A DNA stretch of 38,563 bases from Betaproteobacteria bacterium (GTDB lineage Bacteria > Pseudomonadota > Gammaproteobacteria > Burkholderiales > Burkholderiaceae): NCBI GenBank assembly GCA_009927445.1, contig RFMZ01000257.1, positions 1 through 38,563 of the forward strand. The letters are read 5' to 3'. Shown here piece after piece: positions 18,571 to 30,216 of this stretch; within the stretch, counting starts at the first letter, position 1, and each line of letters starts with the position of its first letter. Below the pieces are notes generated by a model. It ran no database searches, was not told where the DNA came from, and saw only the letters and a program-made list of their open reading frames with translations. Both the position numbers and the translations under genes were made by a program.

Positions 18571-20001
18571 TATGCCCTCCTAGTAGCTGTCCTGGAACCG
18601 CGGAAATCGAACCCGCACCCATCGTAATAACCACATCATCCGCACGTATTTGCTCTAATATCCTTTCAGGGAGTTGCTTGATATCTTTCTCAAAATGAAT
18701 CTGCTCAATTTGTAATGGGCAGCCTTGCGCTGTTTTCAAATTCTTTTTAATAGCACTCACTAAACTAGCGCTATCAGCACCAATAATTCTTGGTTCCCCA
18801 GCTGGGTAAACTTCTGTAAGAATAACTGCATCGAATTCTTGCAAAATTTCAACAAACTCTCCAAAACAGTCCCGAGTTCTTGTATAACGGTGCGGCTGAA
18901 ATGCCAGTACTAAGCGTCGTCCAACATATGCCCCACGTGCGGCAGATAAAGTGGCCGCCATCTCCACCGGATGATGTCCATAGTCATCAATCAAAGTAAA
19001 GCTTCCACCGGCGGCTAATGGAATCTGGCCATGCCTTGTAAAGCGGCGCCCAACACCTTTAAATTCGCGCAGGGCTTTAATAATAGCGTCATCTTCCACG
19101 CCTAATTCAGTAGCGACGGCAATCGCAGCTAAAGCATTCCGAACATTATGCTCACCAGGTAAATTTAATTCGATCTGCAATGGCCCAGGTATGCTACCGT
19201 GGCGGCGTACAGTTTTTCGAGTTACTTGAAAACGCATCATCGTACCGAAGGCTTGAACGTCATGTGCACGGACGTCTGCATCTTCTGATAAGCCATATTT
19301 AAGAACTGACTGTGAAACAAATGGCAGCATATCTCGACATTAGCATCGTCAATACATAAAATGGCCACACCATAAAATGGCATTCTTTGGGTAAACTGGA
19401 CAAATGCCTGCTTTAACTTAGCCATTGAATGCTGATAAGTTTCCATATGATCTGCATCAATGTTGGTGATTACTTCCATTACAGGTAATAAATTTAAAAA
19501 AGATGCATCCGACTCATCTGCTTCAGCCACAATAAATTCACCCGTACCTAAACGCGCATTGGCGCCTGCAGATGTTAGTCGGCCACCAATTACAAAAGTC
19601 GGATCTAATAAGCCTTCTGCTAAGACCGACGCAACTAAGCTTGTAGTTGTGGTTTTACCGTGTGTTCCAGCAATAGCGATACCTTGCTTTAATCGCATTA
19701 ACTCGCCTAACATCACAGCTCTTTGAATTACCGGAATGTGCGCTGCTCTTGCAGCTAAAACTTCTGGATTATCTCCAGTAACTGCCGTTGAAATAACTAC
19801 TGCTTCTGCGTTACCAATATTTTTTGCATGATGGCCAATATGTATGTCTGCGCCAAACTGCTGGAGCCTGGCAGTTGCGGCACTTTCATGAATGTCTGAG
19901 CCACTGACTCGGTAACCAAGGTTTAATAAAACCTCGGCAATACCGCTCATACCCGCTCCACCAATACCGATAAAATGAATTTGCTGAATGATGTGTCTCA
20001 T
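18554..20001 (-). pseudogene. murC: UDP-N-acetylmuramate--L-alanine ligase MurC, frameshifted
   Basis: MurC adds L-Ala to UDP-MurNAc, the first step of stem-peptide assembly. The first frame has the Rossmann start [17 protein letters not shown], the P-loop GTHGKTTTT and EADESDASF. The second frame resumes at [15 protein letters not shown] and contains [23 protein letters not shown] and the C-terminal [11 protein letters not shown]. The break is at about 19336, after CIDDANV. One extra C on the coding strand reads [10 protein letters not shown] and gives 482 residues, a normal MurC length. The start overlaps murG by ATGA. All motifs are present, so a missing base call is the simplest explanation. 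Confidence 0.9.
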
Positions 20002-21080
20002 AGCGTACCCATTTCTTTACACACCTGCGCCACTCGCGCCGTTGCAAATGGTTTAGCTAAAGAAAGTGCATTTTTTGCCATTTCTAAAAGCGCATCTCTA
20101 GTTATCATTTGTAAATATTGCGCTAGGGATTCTGCACTAAACTGCGCCTGAGGCATCAGTTGCGCAGCACCGTGCTGCTCTAAAAATGCCGCGTTACTTG
20201 TTTGGTGATCATCAACAGCATATGGAAATGGAATTAGGTAAGATGCAACACCACAAGCTGAAACTTCTGCAATTGTCATTGCGCCCGCCCGACAAATAAC
20301 TAAATCAGCGGCACTGTAAGCACTGGCCATATCTCCAATAAATGGTAAAACCTGGGCATTAACTCCAGCCTTTTCATAATTATTTTGTAAACTTTCTACA
20401 TGTTTCTCGCCAGACTGATGCATAACCGTAGGACGCCTGTCTTCTGGAATTAAACTCAATGCCCTAGGTATTACTTCATTCAGAATTGTGGCTCCAAGAC
20501 TTCCGCCTACAACCAAAAGATGCAGTTTTCCAGATCGATTTTTATACCTCTCCGTTGGTGGCGGTAATTGGAGTAATTCCGTACGCAATGGATTACCAAC
20601 CCATTCAGCATTAGATAATGCTTCTGGAAACGCACATAAACTTCGCCCGGCAAATTTTCCTAATACTCGATTAGCAAGCCCAGCAATCGAATTTTGTTCA
20701 TGCAGTACTAAAGGGTATCCCATAATGATTGCCATTAACCCCATCGGAAAAGTGATATAGCCACCCATCCCTAATAAAACATTTGGTTGAATCCGCTTCA
20801 AAATACGAGTGCTCTGCCAAAGAGCTTTGCACAAATTAAAAGGTAATAACATTTTGGCTTCTAAGCCTTTACCCCTTAACCCACTAAATTGAATTCCTTC
20901 AAAGGCAATCCCACGTTTTGTAATCATCGGGTACTCCATGCCAGCTGGATTACCTAACCAATGGACGTTCCACCCCTCTAAACGCAGATAGTCAGCCACT
21001 GCAAGTCCCGGGAAAATATGCCCACCAGTGCCCCCAGCCATAACCATAATAGTTTTAGAGGGATGCAGTGCAGCACTCAC
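19998..21080 (-). CDS. murG: UDP-GlcNAc:lipid I N-acetylglucosaminyltransferase MurG
   Basis: MurG is the peripheral inner-membrane GT28 glycosyltransferase that turns lipid I into lipid II. The glycine-rich acceptor loop [19 protein letters not shown] and the donor-domain loops [16 protein letters not shown] and [15 protein letters not shown] are intact. Length is 360. The start codon is GTG at 21080 and overlaps the ftsW stop as GTGA. Confidence 0.95.
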   Translation of the reverse strand: MSAALHPSKTIMVMAGGTGGHIFPGLAVADYLRLEGWNVHWLGNPAGMEYPMITKRGIAFEGIQFSGLRGKGLEAKMLLPFNLCKALWQSTRILKRIQPNVLLGMGGYITFPMGLMAIIMGYPLVLHEQNSIAGLANRVLGKFAGRSLCAFPEALSNAEWVGNPLRTELLQLPPPTERYKNRSGKLHLLVVGGSLGATILNEVIPRALSLIPEDRRPTVMHQSGEKHVESLQNNYEKAGVNAQVLPFIGDMASAYSAADLVICRAGAMTIAEVSACGVASYLIPFPYAVDDHQTSNAAFLEQHGAAQLMPQAQFSAESLAQYLQMITRDALLEMAKNALSLAKPFATARVAQVCKEMGTL

Positions 21081-22366
21081 AGCTTACCCCCGCGCATCAA
21101 AACTCTATTCTCAGCATCGATTTTGATGAGTGTGGCAATAGCCAGCGCATTGACTAATAATGCAGATCCACCATAACTGACTAAAGGTAGAGTTAATCCT
21201 TTGGTTGGTAATAGTCCTAAATTAACCCCCATATTAATAAAAGTCTGCCAACCAATCCAAATACCAATGCCTTTAGCAATTAGTCCAGCAAAGCTTCTGT
21301 CGAGTTGCAAGCAAGTCCGACCAATCATGAACGAGCGTCTCACTATCCAGTAAAAACAACTGATCACGATAAAAACACCAATAAACCCTAGCTCTTCGCC
21401 GATGACCGCCAAAATAAAATCAGTATGTGCCTCGGGTAAATAATGTAATTTTTCAACACTACCACCAAGTCCAACTCCAAACCATTCGCCGCGGCCAAAT
21501 GCCATTAATGAATGCGTTAATTGATATGCCTTACCTTGAGCTTGCTCTGGGTCCCAAGGATCTAAAAAGGCCATAATCCGTTTTCTTCTAAACTCTGAAG
21601 TGGCAACCGCTAAACCAAATGTAGTAATACCAATCATAATTAAGTAACTAAATAGTTTGGCGCTTATTCCTCCAAGAAATAAAATGCCCATCGCAATACC
21701 AGCGATCACCATAAAAGCCCCCATATCAGGCTCAAATAGTAATAGGGCTCCAACAAATCCGACGATAAATCCAATCGGTAAAAAGCCTTTTATAAAAGTG
21801 TGTAAATATTCCTGTCTTCTCACTGTGTAATGGCTCACATACAAGATGCAAGCAAACTTCATCAGCTCCGATGGTTGGAAATTCATCAATCCAAGTGGGA
21901 TCCAGCGTGAAGAGCCTTTCACTGATTTTCCAACTCCGGGTATTAAAACTAAGATTAATAAGAAAATCGTAAAAAGAAAAATCAGCGGTGCTAAACGATC
22001 CCAAACCTTCGTTGGAATCTGAAACGCCATTAGTCCAATAAATACCGCAACGGCTAAGGAAAATACATGTCTAACTAAGTAACTATGCCCGGTCTGCGCG
22101 GCCTCTCGGCCGGCACCATTTGCTAAAGTAATAGAGGCTGAATAAACCATTACTACACCAATTAAAGTCAGTAAAGCCACTGCCCATAACAAGGTTTGAT
22201 CCCACTGTCCAATACCAGATCTCGTATATTTTTTGGTCGTCGTCGCATCACGTAATTCCGAACGAAAGTCATTAAATCCTTCACGAATACCCCCACCAAT
22301 CCCTTGGCTAGATTTAAGCCACATCTTAGAAACACTATCAACACTTTGATTAAAAATCTGCTTCAT
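21077..22366 (-). CDS. ftsW: Peptidoglycan polymerase / cell division protein FtsW
   Basis: FtsW is the SEDS-family glycosyltransferase that polymerises lipid II at the septum together with FtsI (PBP3). The 429-residue protein has about ten hydrophobic segments, an extended hydrophilic N-terminus of about 55 residues, and the SEDS signatures [35 protein letters not shown] and [14 protein letters not shown]. The frame is intact. The ATG overlaps the murD stop (ATGA). Confidence 0.95.
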   Translation of the reverse strand: MKQIFNQSVDSVSKMWLKSSQGIGGGIREGFNDFRSELRDATTTKKYTRSGIGQWDQTLLWAVALLTLIGVVMVYSASITLANGAGREAAQTGHSYLVRHVFSLAVAVFIGLMAFQIPTKVWDRLAPLIFLFTIFLLILVLIPGVGKSVKGSSRWIPLGLMNFQPSELMKFACILYVSHYTVRRQEYLHTFIKGFLPIGFIVGFVGALLLFEPDMGAFMVIAGIAMGILFLGGISAKLFSYLIMIGITTFGLAVATSEFRRKRIMAFLDPWDPEQAQGKAYQLTHSLMAFGRGEWFGVGLGGSVEKLHYLPEAHTDFILAVIGEELGFIGVFIVISCFYWIVRRSFMIGRTCLQLDRSFAGLIAKGIGIWIGWQTFINMGVNLGLLPTKGLTLPLVSYGGSALLVNALAIATLIKIDAENRVLMRGGKL

Positions 22367-23972
22367 ACATGAACTCCCGGGAGTTGCATGGTTAATTCTT
22401 CAACGGCATCCGTAAATACCTGCGCACGATGGACATAATCCTTAAACATATCAAAACTCGCACAAGCCGGTGAAAGTAATACGCAATCACCAGACTTGGC
22501 TATTGCCGCGCAATATGTCACAGCATCTTCTAAACTGTTTGCTCGGTAAATAGGTACTTGTGAGCCATGCATGATGAGCTCGATTAAGTGCGCATCCTTA
22601 CCAATTAATACGAGTTGGCGCACAGACTGCTCGATAGGTTCTTTTAATGGAGCAAAATTTGTTGCTTGCCATCTCCACCAGCAATTAATAAGATTTTTTT
22701 CTGACTCAATTGATTGGCCTGTGCACCCATCCCATTTAAGGCTGCAATCGTAGCGCCTACGTTGGTCCCTTTACTATCGTCGATATATTCAACACCATCG
22801 ATGACTGCAATACTTTGCACACGATGTGGCTCACCTCGATAATCCCTTAAGCCGTGTAAGAGAGCACCCATCCCTAAGCCAACCGCCTGCGCCAATGCAA
22901 TAGCCGCAAGCGTATTTGTGGCATTATGGCGGCCACGAATCAAAAGAGCCTCTACTGGAATTAAGCGCTTAATCTGAATTGGATCTGCGTCATACTCCGC
23001 ACTTATCTTGGATTTACGTTTTTTGGTATGAAGACTACTCAAATACTCTTCTGTTGGACTAGCCCAGGCTAACCAATCAATCCCACCACCAGTCATATCG
23101 CCGACAATCCCAAAACTATCTTGTACAAGTGGCGTATCCATACCAAATGAAATCACGCGTCTTCTCGATGTTTCTTCTATTGGAAATAAGCCCATAACTG
23201 CGGCATCATCTCGATTGACAACAGCAATTGTGTCTTGCCCAAAAATTTTTGCCTTCGCCTGCGTATAGTGCAACATGTCACCATGCCAATCTAAATGATC
23301 TTCAGAAATATTTAAGATTGTTGCCGCGTGGGGCGCAAAATGATCACAATAAAACAATTGATAACTAGACAACTCTAATACCCAAATCTCAGGCAAATCC
23401 TGACTCACTAAACAAGTATTTAACTTATCTAATAAAGAGGGGCTGATATTGCCCGCTATGGCAACGGATTTTCCTGCTTTTGCACAAATCACCCCAGTTA
23501 AGGCTGTTGTAGTCGTCTTACCATTCGTACCAGTAATCGCAATCACTTTAGGGTCATATCCCTGTAACGCTTTTAAACTAACTAAGGCCTTTGAAAAAAA
23601 ATCGAGCTCCCCCCAAATAGAGATATTTTTTTGTTTTGCCCGCTCTAATAGTGTTTTCACGCTCTCCTCTTTTGGGGAAAGTCCAGGACTCATCGCGATC
23701 ACATCTACTTGGTCTAATGATACGTTTTTAAGATCAGGTCCAAAAGTGATCCGCTCAGTACCGAGCTTCTCCATTACCGCCAGAGAATCTTTCGTAACCT
23801 GAGGCAATTGCTCAACACTGCGCGTATCGTGCATACTTACTCGCGCACCCTGCGTGATGGACCAGCGCGCCATGGCAACCCCAGACTCGCCAAGCCCCAT
23901 CACTAAAATGTGTGGGGCGTCAAACTCTCCTAAAGAATTTTCCAAGCGTCTGTGAGTAATTTCTGTAATCAT
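22363..23972 (-). pseudogene. murD: UDP-N-acetylmuramoyl-L-alanine--D-glutamate ligase MurD, frameshifted near the 3' end
   Basis: MurD adds D-Glu to UDP-MurNAc-L-Ala. The long first frame covers the UDP-binding domain (HILVMGLGESGVAMARW), the P-loop ITGTNGKTTTTALTG, the central EDHLDWHGD and the C-domain YIDDSKGTNVGAT, ending after LLIAGGDGK. The remaining 86 residues (RQLVLIGKDAHLIEL to the end) are in another frame. The break is near 22658-22660: one extra A on the coding strand gives GGDGKQQNFAPL, the expected family sequence, and a 536-residue protein. This is longer than the usual 440-500, with an insertion around 325-355 (EEYLSSLHTKKRKSKISAEY). The gene sits 4 bases after mraY. Confidence 0.9.
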
Positions 23973-23976
23973 CTTT

Positions 23977-25145
23977 TTAACGTAATTTCAGGCTAGATAA
24001 ACCGACTAAAACCAAAATAATGGTGATAATCCAAAAACGCACTACTACTTGCGTTTCTTTCCAGCCGGTTAATTCAAAGTGATGATGCAGAGGAGCCATT
24101 TTAAAAATACGTCGGCCTTCGCCATATTTTTTCTTGGTATATTTAAACCATGCGACCTGCATCATGACTGAAACGGTCTCTACGACAAAGATCCCCCCCA
24201 TGATAAAAAGCACGATTTCTTGGCGGACAATGACAGCAATTGTTCCTAAAGCACCTCCTAATGCAAGCGCTCCAACATCACCCATAAAGACTTGCGCTGG
24301 ATGGGTGTTAAACCATAAGAATGCCAGACCTGCGCCACCAATCGCACCACAGAATATTAAAATTCTCCTGTTCCTGGTATGTAAGGAAAAATTAAATATT
24401 TAGCATAAATAGCATTACCAGTTACGTAAGCAAAAGCGCCTAAGGCAGCGCCCACAAGTATCACTGGCATGATGACCAAACCATCTAAACCATCTGTTAA
24501 ATTAACGGCATTACTACTGCCAACAATGACTAGATAAGTGAGAGTGATAAATCCAATGATGCCTAAGGGATAGTTAATTTCCTTAAAGAACGGTACGACT
24601 AAATTTAAATTGTTTGGCATCTGCACAGAAAAGCCAGATAACTTCCATTGTTGAATATTGCTGAAAATACCTGAATTACCATAATCTGATATGGCAAATA
24701 CTAAATATACTGACGCAAAAATACCAACTAATGACTGCCAAGCATATTTTTCTCGTGAACGCATACCTTCTGGATTTTGGTAAACCACTTTACGATAGTC
24801 GTCCACCCAACCAATCATGCCAAAACCGAGAGTTACCCAAAGCAATACCCAAATAAATCGATTGGATAAATCCGCCCATAATAAAGTGGAGATTGCAATA
24901 CCAATTAAAATTAACACGCCACCCATTGTGGGAGTACCCGTCTTCACCAAGTGTGTTTTAGGGCCATCACTGCGCACTGCTTGTCCGACTTTGAGAATAG
25001 TGAGCCTACGGATTACCCAAGGTCCAAAACTGAGCCCGATTAATAGAGCTGTAAGAGTTGCCATCACCGCTCTAAATGTAATGTAATTAAAAACTCGAAA
25101 GAAGCCATAATCACTTTGTAACCACTGTGCAAGTGTTAACAGCAT
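23977..25145 (-). pseudogene. mraY: Phospho-N-acetylmuramoyl-pentapeptide-transferase MraY, frameshifted
   Basis: MraY is the polytopic inner-membrane transferase that makes lipid I from UDP-MurNAc-pentapeptide and undecaprenyl phosphate. The first frame includes [27 protein letters not shown] and the catalytic-region NLTDGLDGL. The second begins inside [16 protein letters not shown] and contains the loop [13 protein letters not shown]. The frames part at the run of four A (24359-24362, plus strand). One extra base there reads [17 protein letters not shown] and yields 389 residues, exactly the family length. The region between the frames (24286-24356) also translates well in the second frame. 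The ATG overlaps the murF 3' end by 10 bases. Confidence 0.9.
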
Positions 25146-26611
25146 GAGGACTCTCCCGCCAACAAAGCCTGTACTACTCGCTCCATCTTGGTAAAACGTG
25201 AGCCTTTCACCAAGACACTGATAGAATCCATTTCTTTGCTACTTTGAAGATCATCTTGAAGTCGTTGAGTAGGTCAGGCATATTGTTGCTATAAATTGCT
25301 TGTTGGCTTGCAACTTCACGAGTACTTCCAAGACTAGTCTGAAAACCCTCTACAACATGTTTGCAAAGATCCCCCGTAACGTATACGCGGTCAATCCCTT
25401 GTCGTTGTGCATACGACCCGATTTCTTCATGAAACTGCACTCCTTGGTTACCAACTTCACCCATGTCTCCAAGTACTAACCAGCGCTGGCCTGGCATGGT
25501 GCTTAGCACCTCAATGGCCGCAAGAACGGAATCCGGATTTGCATTGTATGTGTCATCAATCATGCGTCCTTGACCATAAATGCTTGGCAAATGATGTTCA
25601 CACATCCTGCCAGAACTGGCTTAAAGCCTTCTAAACCCTCTTGAATTGCAGATAATTCAATACCAGCAGCATAAGCAACTGCTGCAGCTGCAAGAGCATT
25701 TTTGGCATTATGGTCACCCAAGGTTTTCAACTGAACTTGTACAGTATTTTCTGACGAAGCCCTGACATAGGCCTAAAGCAAATAGTCAATTTACCGTCCT
25801 GTGCCCAAAAACCATGGATGTCTGCCTGGCTAGGATTTTGCAAGGTTCCTAATTCGAATTCATAAGTAGTTCTCTGGCCGGCCAAATCTCGCCAAATCGG
25901 AGTGTATTCAGAATCTGCAGGAAATATAGCAATGCCGTCTTGATCCAAGCTTTTAATCACCGCACCATGCTCTAGCGCAACAGCTTGAACGGTATGCATA
26001 AACTCTTGATGCTCCCGCTGGGCGTTATTAATCAGAGCGATGTTCGGGCAGGCTATCTGTGCTAAAAAACTGGTTTCTCCGGGATGATTCATGCCAATCT
26101 CTAGTACTGCTAATTGATGATGGCGATGTAATTTTAATAAAGTCAGAGGTAAACCAATTTCGTTATTCAAGTTACCCGTCGTTGCAAGAACCTGATCCGA
26201 ACCCAGTGCTTGTTTAAAAATCGCTGCAATCATTTCTTTTACAGTAGTCTTACCATTACTTCCCGTTACAACACTCACCTTCGTTTGTAATTCCTGTCGC
26301 CAAGATTTAGCTATCTGCTGCATGGCTGTAAGAGTGTTATCTACTATCATCAGTGGACGCTTAATCACTGTTTGGGTTTGATCACTTGCCAGGGCAGCAA
26401 AAGCTCCTTTACTAAAAACTTCATTTAAAAAACGGTTCCCATCAAAAGAATCACCGCGAAGTGCAATGAAAAAATCATCCTCTTTGATGGTCCGACTATC
26501 TGTGGATATCGTAACTAGTGGTTTTGTTAAATAGGCTTCTGACACTTCGGAGAGTTTTGCGCTAGGCAAGTATTGCTGAATTTTTTCAAGCGTAATGTAA
26601 GGTGCAATCAT
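25136..26611 (-). pseudogene. murF: UDP-MurNAc-tripeptide--D-Ala-D-Ala ligase MurF, three frameshifts
   Basis: MurF adds D-Ala-D-Ala to complete the pentapeptide. The N-terminal frame has the P-loop VTGSNGKTTVKEM and LEIGMNHPGE. Three breaks follow, each mended by one base: near 25769 (giving FRPYVRASSENTVQVQLKTLGDHN), at 25606-25607 (giving FKPVLAGMCEHHLP), and near 25261 (giving [15 protein letters not shown]). The last frame ends [20 protein letters not shown] at 25136. The repaired protein has 492 residues with all motifs, including MIDDTYNANPDS. The start at 26611 overlaps the murE stop (ATGA). Three independent losses in one otherwise conserved gene argue for poor local sequence quality, although true decay cannot be excluded. 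Confidence 0.88.
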
Positions 26612-28215
26612 CTCAGCCCCCCAATCGCTAAACAAATATGGTCTTGATCGGAAAAAGGAAATTTTCTGCCTTCAAGCTCTTGGCTATTTTCGTGGCCTTT
26701 TCCAGCAACTAGGACAACATCTTCCGGAGCCGATTGTCTGGCGCTCCATAAAATCGCATTTGCGCGATCTACTTGAGTTTGTACTTTACTGAGATCCGCA
26801 CTTGGTATGCCACGAAGAATATCATTCATGATCAAGTTAGGATCTTCAAACCTGGGGTTGTCACTAGTGATGATGATCTTGTCGGCCAAGCGTGCGGCAA
26901 TAGCACCCATTAATGCGCGTTTACTTTTATCCCGATTGCCACCACAACCAAAAACGCAAATTAATTTCCCATTTCGTAATTTAGCGATTGGCAAGAGTGT
27001 TTCTAGCGTTTTTTCTAAAGCATCTGGCGTATGCGCAAAATCAACGACCATCATGGGATGTTGCGCATCAGATGGATTAATTAATTCCATACGTCCGCTA
27101 ACAGGTCTTAAAGATTCTATATATTGAATCGCTTTACTAATCGGTACTTGATTCGCTAATAAGGCGCACAGCACAGCTAAAGCATTCTGTACATTAAACT
27201 CTCCTAAGCAAGAGAGCTTCACTTCATGCCAAGAGTCTTCAAATCTACATAGAAATTGCACGCCGGTTTGACTTAAAACAATATCTTTTGTCACAACACC
27301 AGTGCATACCTCTTGTATATCATGAGGTATTTCTTGCCACATCGCCTGCGAACCGTATAACCAAAATATTGGTAATTTTGCTTCTGACTTGTTTTGATGA
27401 TTACCTAATAATTGATTTTTGGTAATTAATTTAGATAACCAAGTACGACCAATCTCATCATTGATATTGATCGCAATATGGGCCAAGCTGGAAAACTCAA
27501 ATAATGCAAACTTTGCCTCTTCATAAGCACGCATATCGCCGTGATAATCCAAATGATCTTGTGTCAGATTAGTAAATATGGCCATGTCAAATTGCACGGC
27601 ATTGACTCTGCCTTGCTCAAGCGCATGTGAAGAAACCTCCATCGCAACGGACTGGTTAGCTTCTGCCTTTAACTCAGCAAGCACACGTTGAACTCTACAA
27701 GCGTCTGGTGTGGTAAAGCCAGTAGTTTTAAGCTGGTCTAGCCTACCGTAACCAAGTGTGCCAAGCAGTGCTGTTGGCATTACTTGGTTTAAAGCTTGCG
27801 CAATCCAATGTGTGACTGTGGTTTTACCATTTGTACCTGTCACGCCAATGACTTGTAACTTGGATGAAGGGTTTTGGTACCAGTTCGCGGCAATCGCTCC
27901 GGCCATTTGGGCAAGCCCTGGAACAGATATACAGCGGACATCCCCTAGAACCTCTCGCGCCTCTACAAATAAATGCTCATCCCAGTCCGTATTCTCGTAC
28001 AAAACAATAGCAGCACCGCTTGCTAAAGCTTGCGGTATATGTATCCGATTATCACTTCGGCCAATACCACCGCCAACTGGGTATGCTAAAAATACATCGC
28101 CAGGTTGGAGTAGTCTAGTATCCATACACAGATTAGCTAAGCGATCAACTTCGCTATAGAGTATATTTTCTATATCTAAGATTGATTGCGTAGTTCGGCT
28201 AGTCATATAGCTCAT
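26608..28215 (-). CDS. murE: UDP-MurNAc-L-alanyl-D-glutamate--2,6-diaminopimelate ligase MurE
   Basis: MurE adds the third stem-peptide residue. The motif SDNPRFEDP contains DNPR, which marks ligases specific for meso-diaminopimelate. Other landmarks are the P-loop VIGVTGTNGKTTVTHW, the central TQDHLDYHGD, VVDFAHTPDALEKTL and CVFGCGGNRDKSKR. At 535 residues it is slightly long for the family but intact. The ATG at 28215 overlaps the ftsI stop by ATGA; a second Met three codons later is also possible. Confidence 0.94.
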   Translation of the reverse strand: MSYMTSRTTQSILDIENILYSEVDRLANLCMDTRLLQPGDVFLAYPVGGGIGRSDNRIHIPQALASGAAIVLYENTDWDEHLFVEAREVLGDVRCISVPGLAQMAGAIAANWYQNPSSKLQVIGVTGTNGKTTVTHWIAQALNQVMPTALLGTLGYGRLDQLKTTGFTTPDACRVQRVLAELKAEANQSVAMEVSSHALEQGRVNAVQFDMAIFTNLTQDHLDYHGDMRAYEEAKFALFEFSSLAHIAININDEIGRTWLSKLITKNQLLGNHQNKSEAKLPIFWLYGSQAMWQEIPHDIQEVCTGVVTKDIVLSQTGVQFLCRFEDSWHEVKLSCLGEFNVQNALAVLCALLANQVPISKAIQYIESLRPVSGRMELINPSDAQHPMMVVDFAHTPDALEKTLETLLPIAKLRNGKLICVFGCGGNRDKSKRALMGAIAARLADKIIITSDNPRFEDPNLIMNDILRGIPSADLSKVQTQVDRANAILWSARQSAPEDVVLVAGKGHENSQELEGRKFPFSDQDHICLAIGGLR

Positions 28216-29953
28216 CTCTGCATGGACACCTGTTGCATCATTTCTGGGGTTTTTACTAAATCTTTGAGAGCAGAGTCTGGTGCCACATTTAAAACGCGTA
28301 ACGCGCCATTTGTGATTGCAGCAAATACTGGCGCGGCCACCTCTCCACCATAATGACTCCCTGCTGTTGGTTGATCTACTACGATCGCGACCACAATTCG
28401 AGGAGCGCTAATCGGGGCAACACCTACAAAAAACGCATCATAACGATTGCTAGCGTAACCACTTTTACCGTTCGATTTATGGGCTGTACCTGTTTTACCT
28501 CCAACGCGATATCCAGCTACTTTAGCCTTCGTCGCTGTACCACCCTCTTGCGTTACCATTTCCAGCATACTTCGCACTTCGATAGCAACTTTTGGGGATA
28601 ATATTCTTGTACCAACTGGTGGGGTATTCACCTTAATCATCGATAAGGGAACTAACTCTCCATCTGTGGCAAATATGGTGTAAGACCTTGCTAACTGATA
28701 TAAGGAGGTCGAAACACCATATCCAAATGACATAGTTGCTTGGTCTAACTTGCCCCACTTTTCATGTGGTCTTACAATGCCGGCAACGGCTCCTGGAAAG
28801 CCAATTTTAGGGGCTTGACCAAAGCCAACCGATTGAAACATCCCCCACATATCTTCCGCAGTCATTTGTAAAGCGATACGACTAGTGCCTATGTTGCTTG
28901 ATTTTTGAATAATTTGCGCTACTGATAAAGCGCCATACGTATGCGTATCTGTAATAACCTTTTTACCAATTTGTAAATGTCCAATCTGCATCTGTGTGTT
29001 GGCACTAACAATACCTTTTTCCATAGCAAGAGCAATCGTAATTGGCTTCATCGTTGAACCGGGCTCAAAGGTATCTGTTAATACCCGATTGCGTAACTGG
29101 TCACCAGTCATCCCACCTCGATTATTCGGATCATATGAGGGCCAATTTGCTAAAGCTAAAATTTCTCCGGTAACGGATCTAAAACTACAGCGCCGCCTGC
29201 TTTTGCTTTATGAAGAGCAACCGCCTCTTTAATTTCCTTGTAAGCCAGAGCTTGAATTTTGCTATCGATAGATAGCTGTAAATCCATCCCGTTACGCGGC
29301 GCTTGAAAATCTCCCCGATCCTCGACAAATCGGCCCAATCGGTCCTGAATCACTTTACGCTGGCCATTTTTACCAATTAATGTTGACTCGTTAGACAACT
29401 CCATTCCCTCTTGGCCCTTACCCTCAACGTTCGTAAAGCCAATCACATGAGCCATCGACTCGCCTTCTGGATAGTAGCGACGCGGCTCATTGACAATGGA
29501 TATTCCGGGAATATCCAACTCCTTAATAGCCTTTGCTTCATCTGGCTCAATTAATCGTCGCAAAAATATTTGGCTTCGACTATCTGATAGTTTTTTTTGT
29601 AGATCTTGCTCACTCATTTTGAGTAACCTAGCAAAATTCACAAACTTCTCTTTAGATAATTCTTTGGGGATGGCACCTGGATAGGCAATAATCGTTTTCG
29701 CCTCTAAACTAGTAGCGATAACTGCCCCATTGCGATCGAGTATTTTTCCACGAACCGCTACAATTTCGTGCGAACGATTGATGACTTTTTCACCTTTAGC
29801 AATATAAAAATCATTGCCAGGTCCCTGTATCCAAAAGGCTCTGCCTATTAAAGAGCAAAAGCCTGCAAACATCAAAAACAAAACGACCCGTGAGCGCCAC
29901 ATAGGTAAGCGAAGGACAATGCCAGAGGGCGGATTCGAAGAGGTAGTTCTCAT
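28212..29953 (-). pseudogene. ftsI: Peptidoglycan D,D-transpeptidase FtsI (PBP3), frameshifted
   Basis: FtsI is the septal class B penicillin-binding protein. The first frame has a short cytoplasmic tail, one membrane span (about residues 20-44) and the pedestal domain (ILDRNGAVIATSLEAK; YYPEGESMAHVIGF). The second has the active site FEPGSTMKP (nucleophile Ser in STMK), the QKSSNIG motif and VGGKTGTAHKSNGK. The frames break at 29174 in DPVTGEILALANWPS: one extra G on the coding strand restores it and gives 580 residues. Sequence between the frames (29112-29155) also codes in the second frame. The ATG overlaps the ftsL stop by one base (TAATG). Confidence 0.91.
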
Positions 29954-30216
29954 TAATTGACTTTTAGATATACCGTTTTATCTTGCTTGGCTTCGTTCAT
30001 ATGTAATTGTTTTTTTGCCATCTCTACAATTCGGGAGGATTTGGATAATTCACGCTGCTCATACTCAAGCCGGCTCCACTCCTGATTTAACTTGCGTTCT
30101 TGTGACTCGAACCGGTTTTTTTCCATAAACAAAATACGTGTTCGTTGTTGGGAGTAAACCAGAAGTAATGAACACCCCATTAATAATCCAATAACGATTA
30201 CTACAGCGCGACTCAT
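29953..30216 (-). CDS. ftsL: Cell division protein FtsL
   Basis: FtsL is a small bitopic divisome protein that joins FtsB and FtsQ and activates FtsW/FtsI. The 87-residue product has an N-terminal membrane span ([20 protein letters not shown]) followed by a periplasmic coiled-coil region rich in Glu, Arg and Leu, ending in a hydrophobic motif (KTVYLKVN). It sits between rsmH (ATGA overlap) and ftsI (one-base overlap), the conserved place for ftsL. Confidence 0.92.
   Translation of the reverse strand: MSRAVVIVIGLLMGCSLLLVYSQQRTRILFMEKNRFESQERKLNQEWSRLEYEQRELSKSSRIVEMAKKQLHMNEAKQDKTVYLKVN

Noticed and set aside
25136..26611. RNA polymerase slippage rescuing the broken genes, as proposed for AT-rich endosymbionts
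   Set aside because: That mechanism needs long A or T runs (about 9 or more); the runs here are 1-4 bases and several are G or C.
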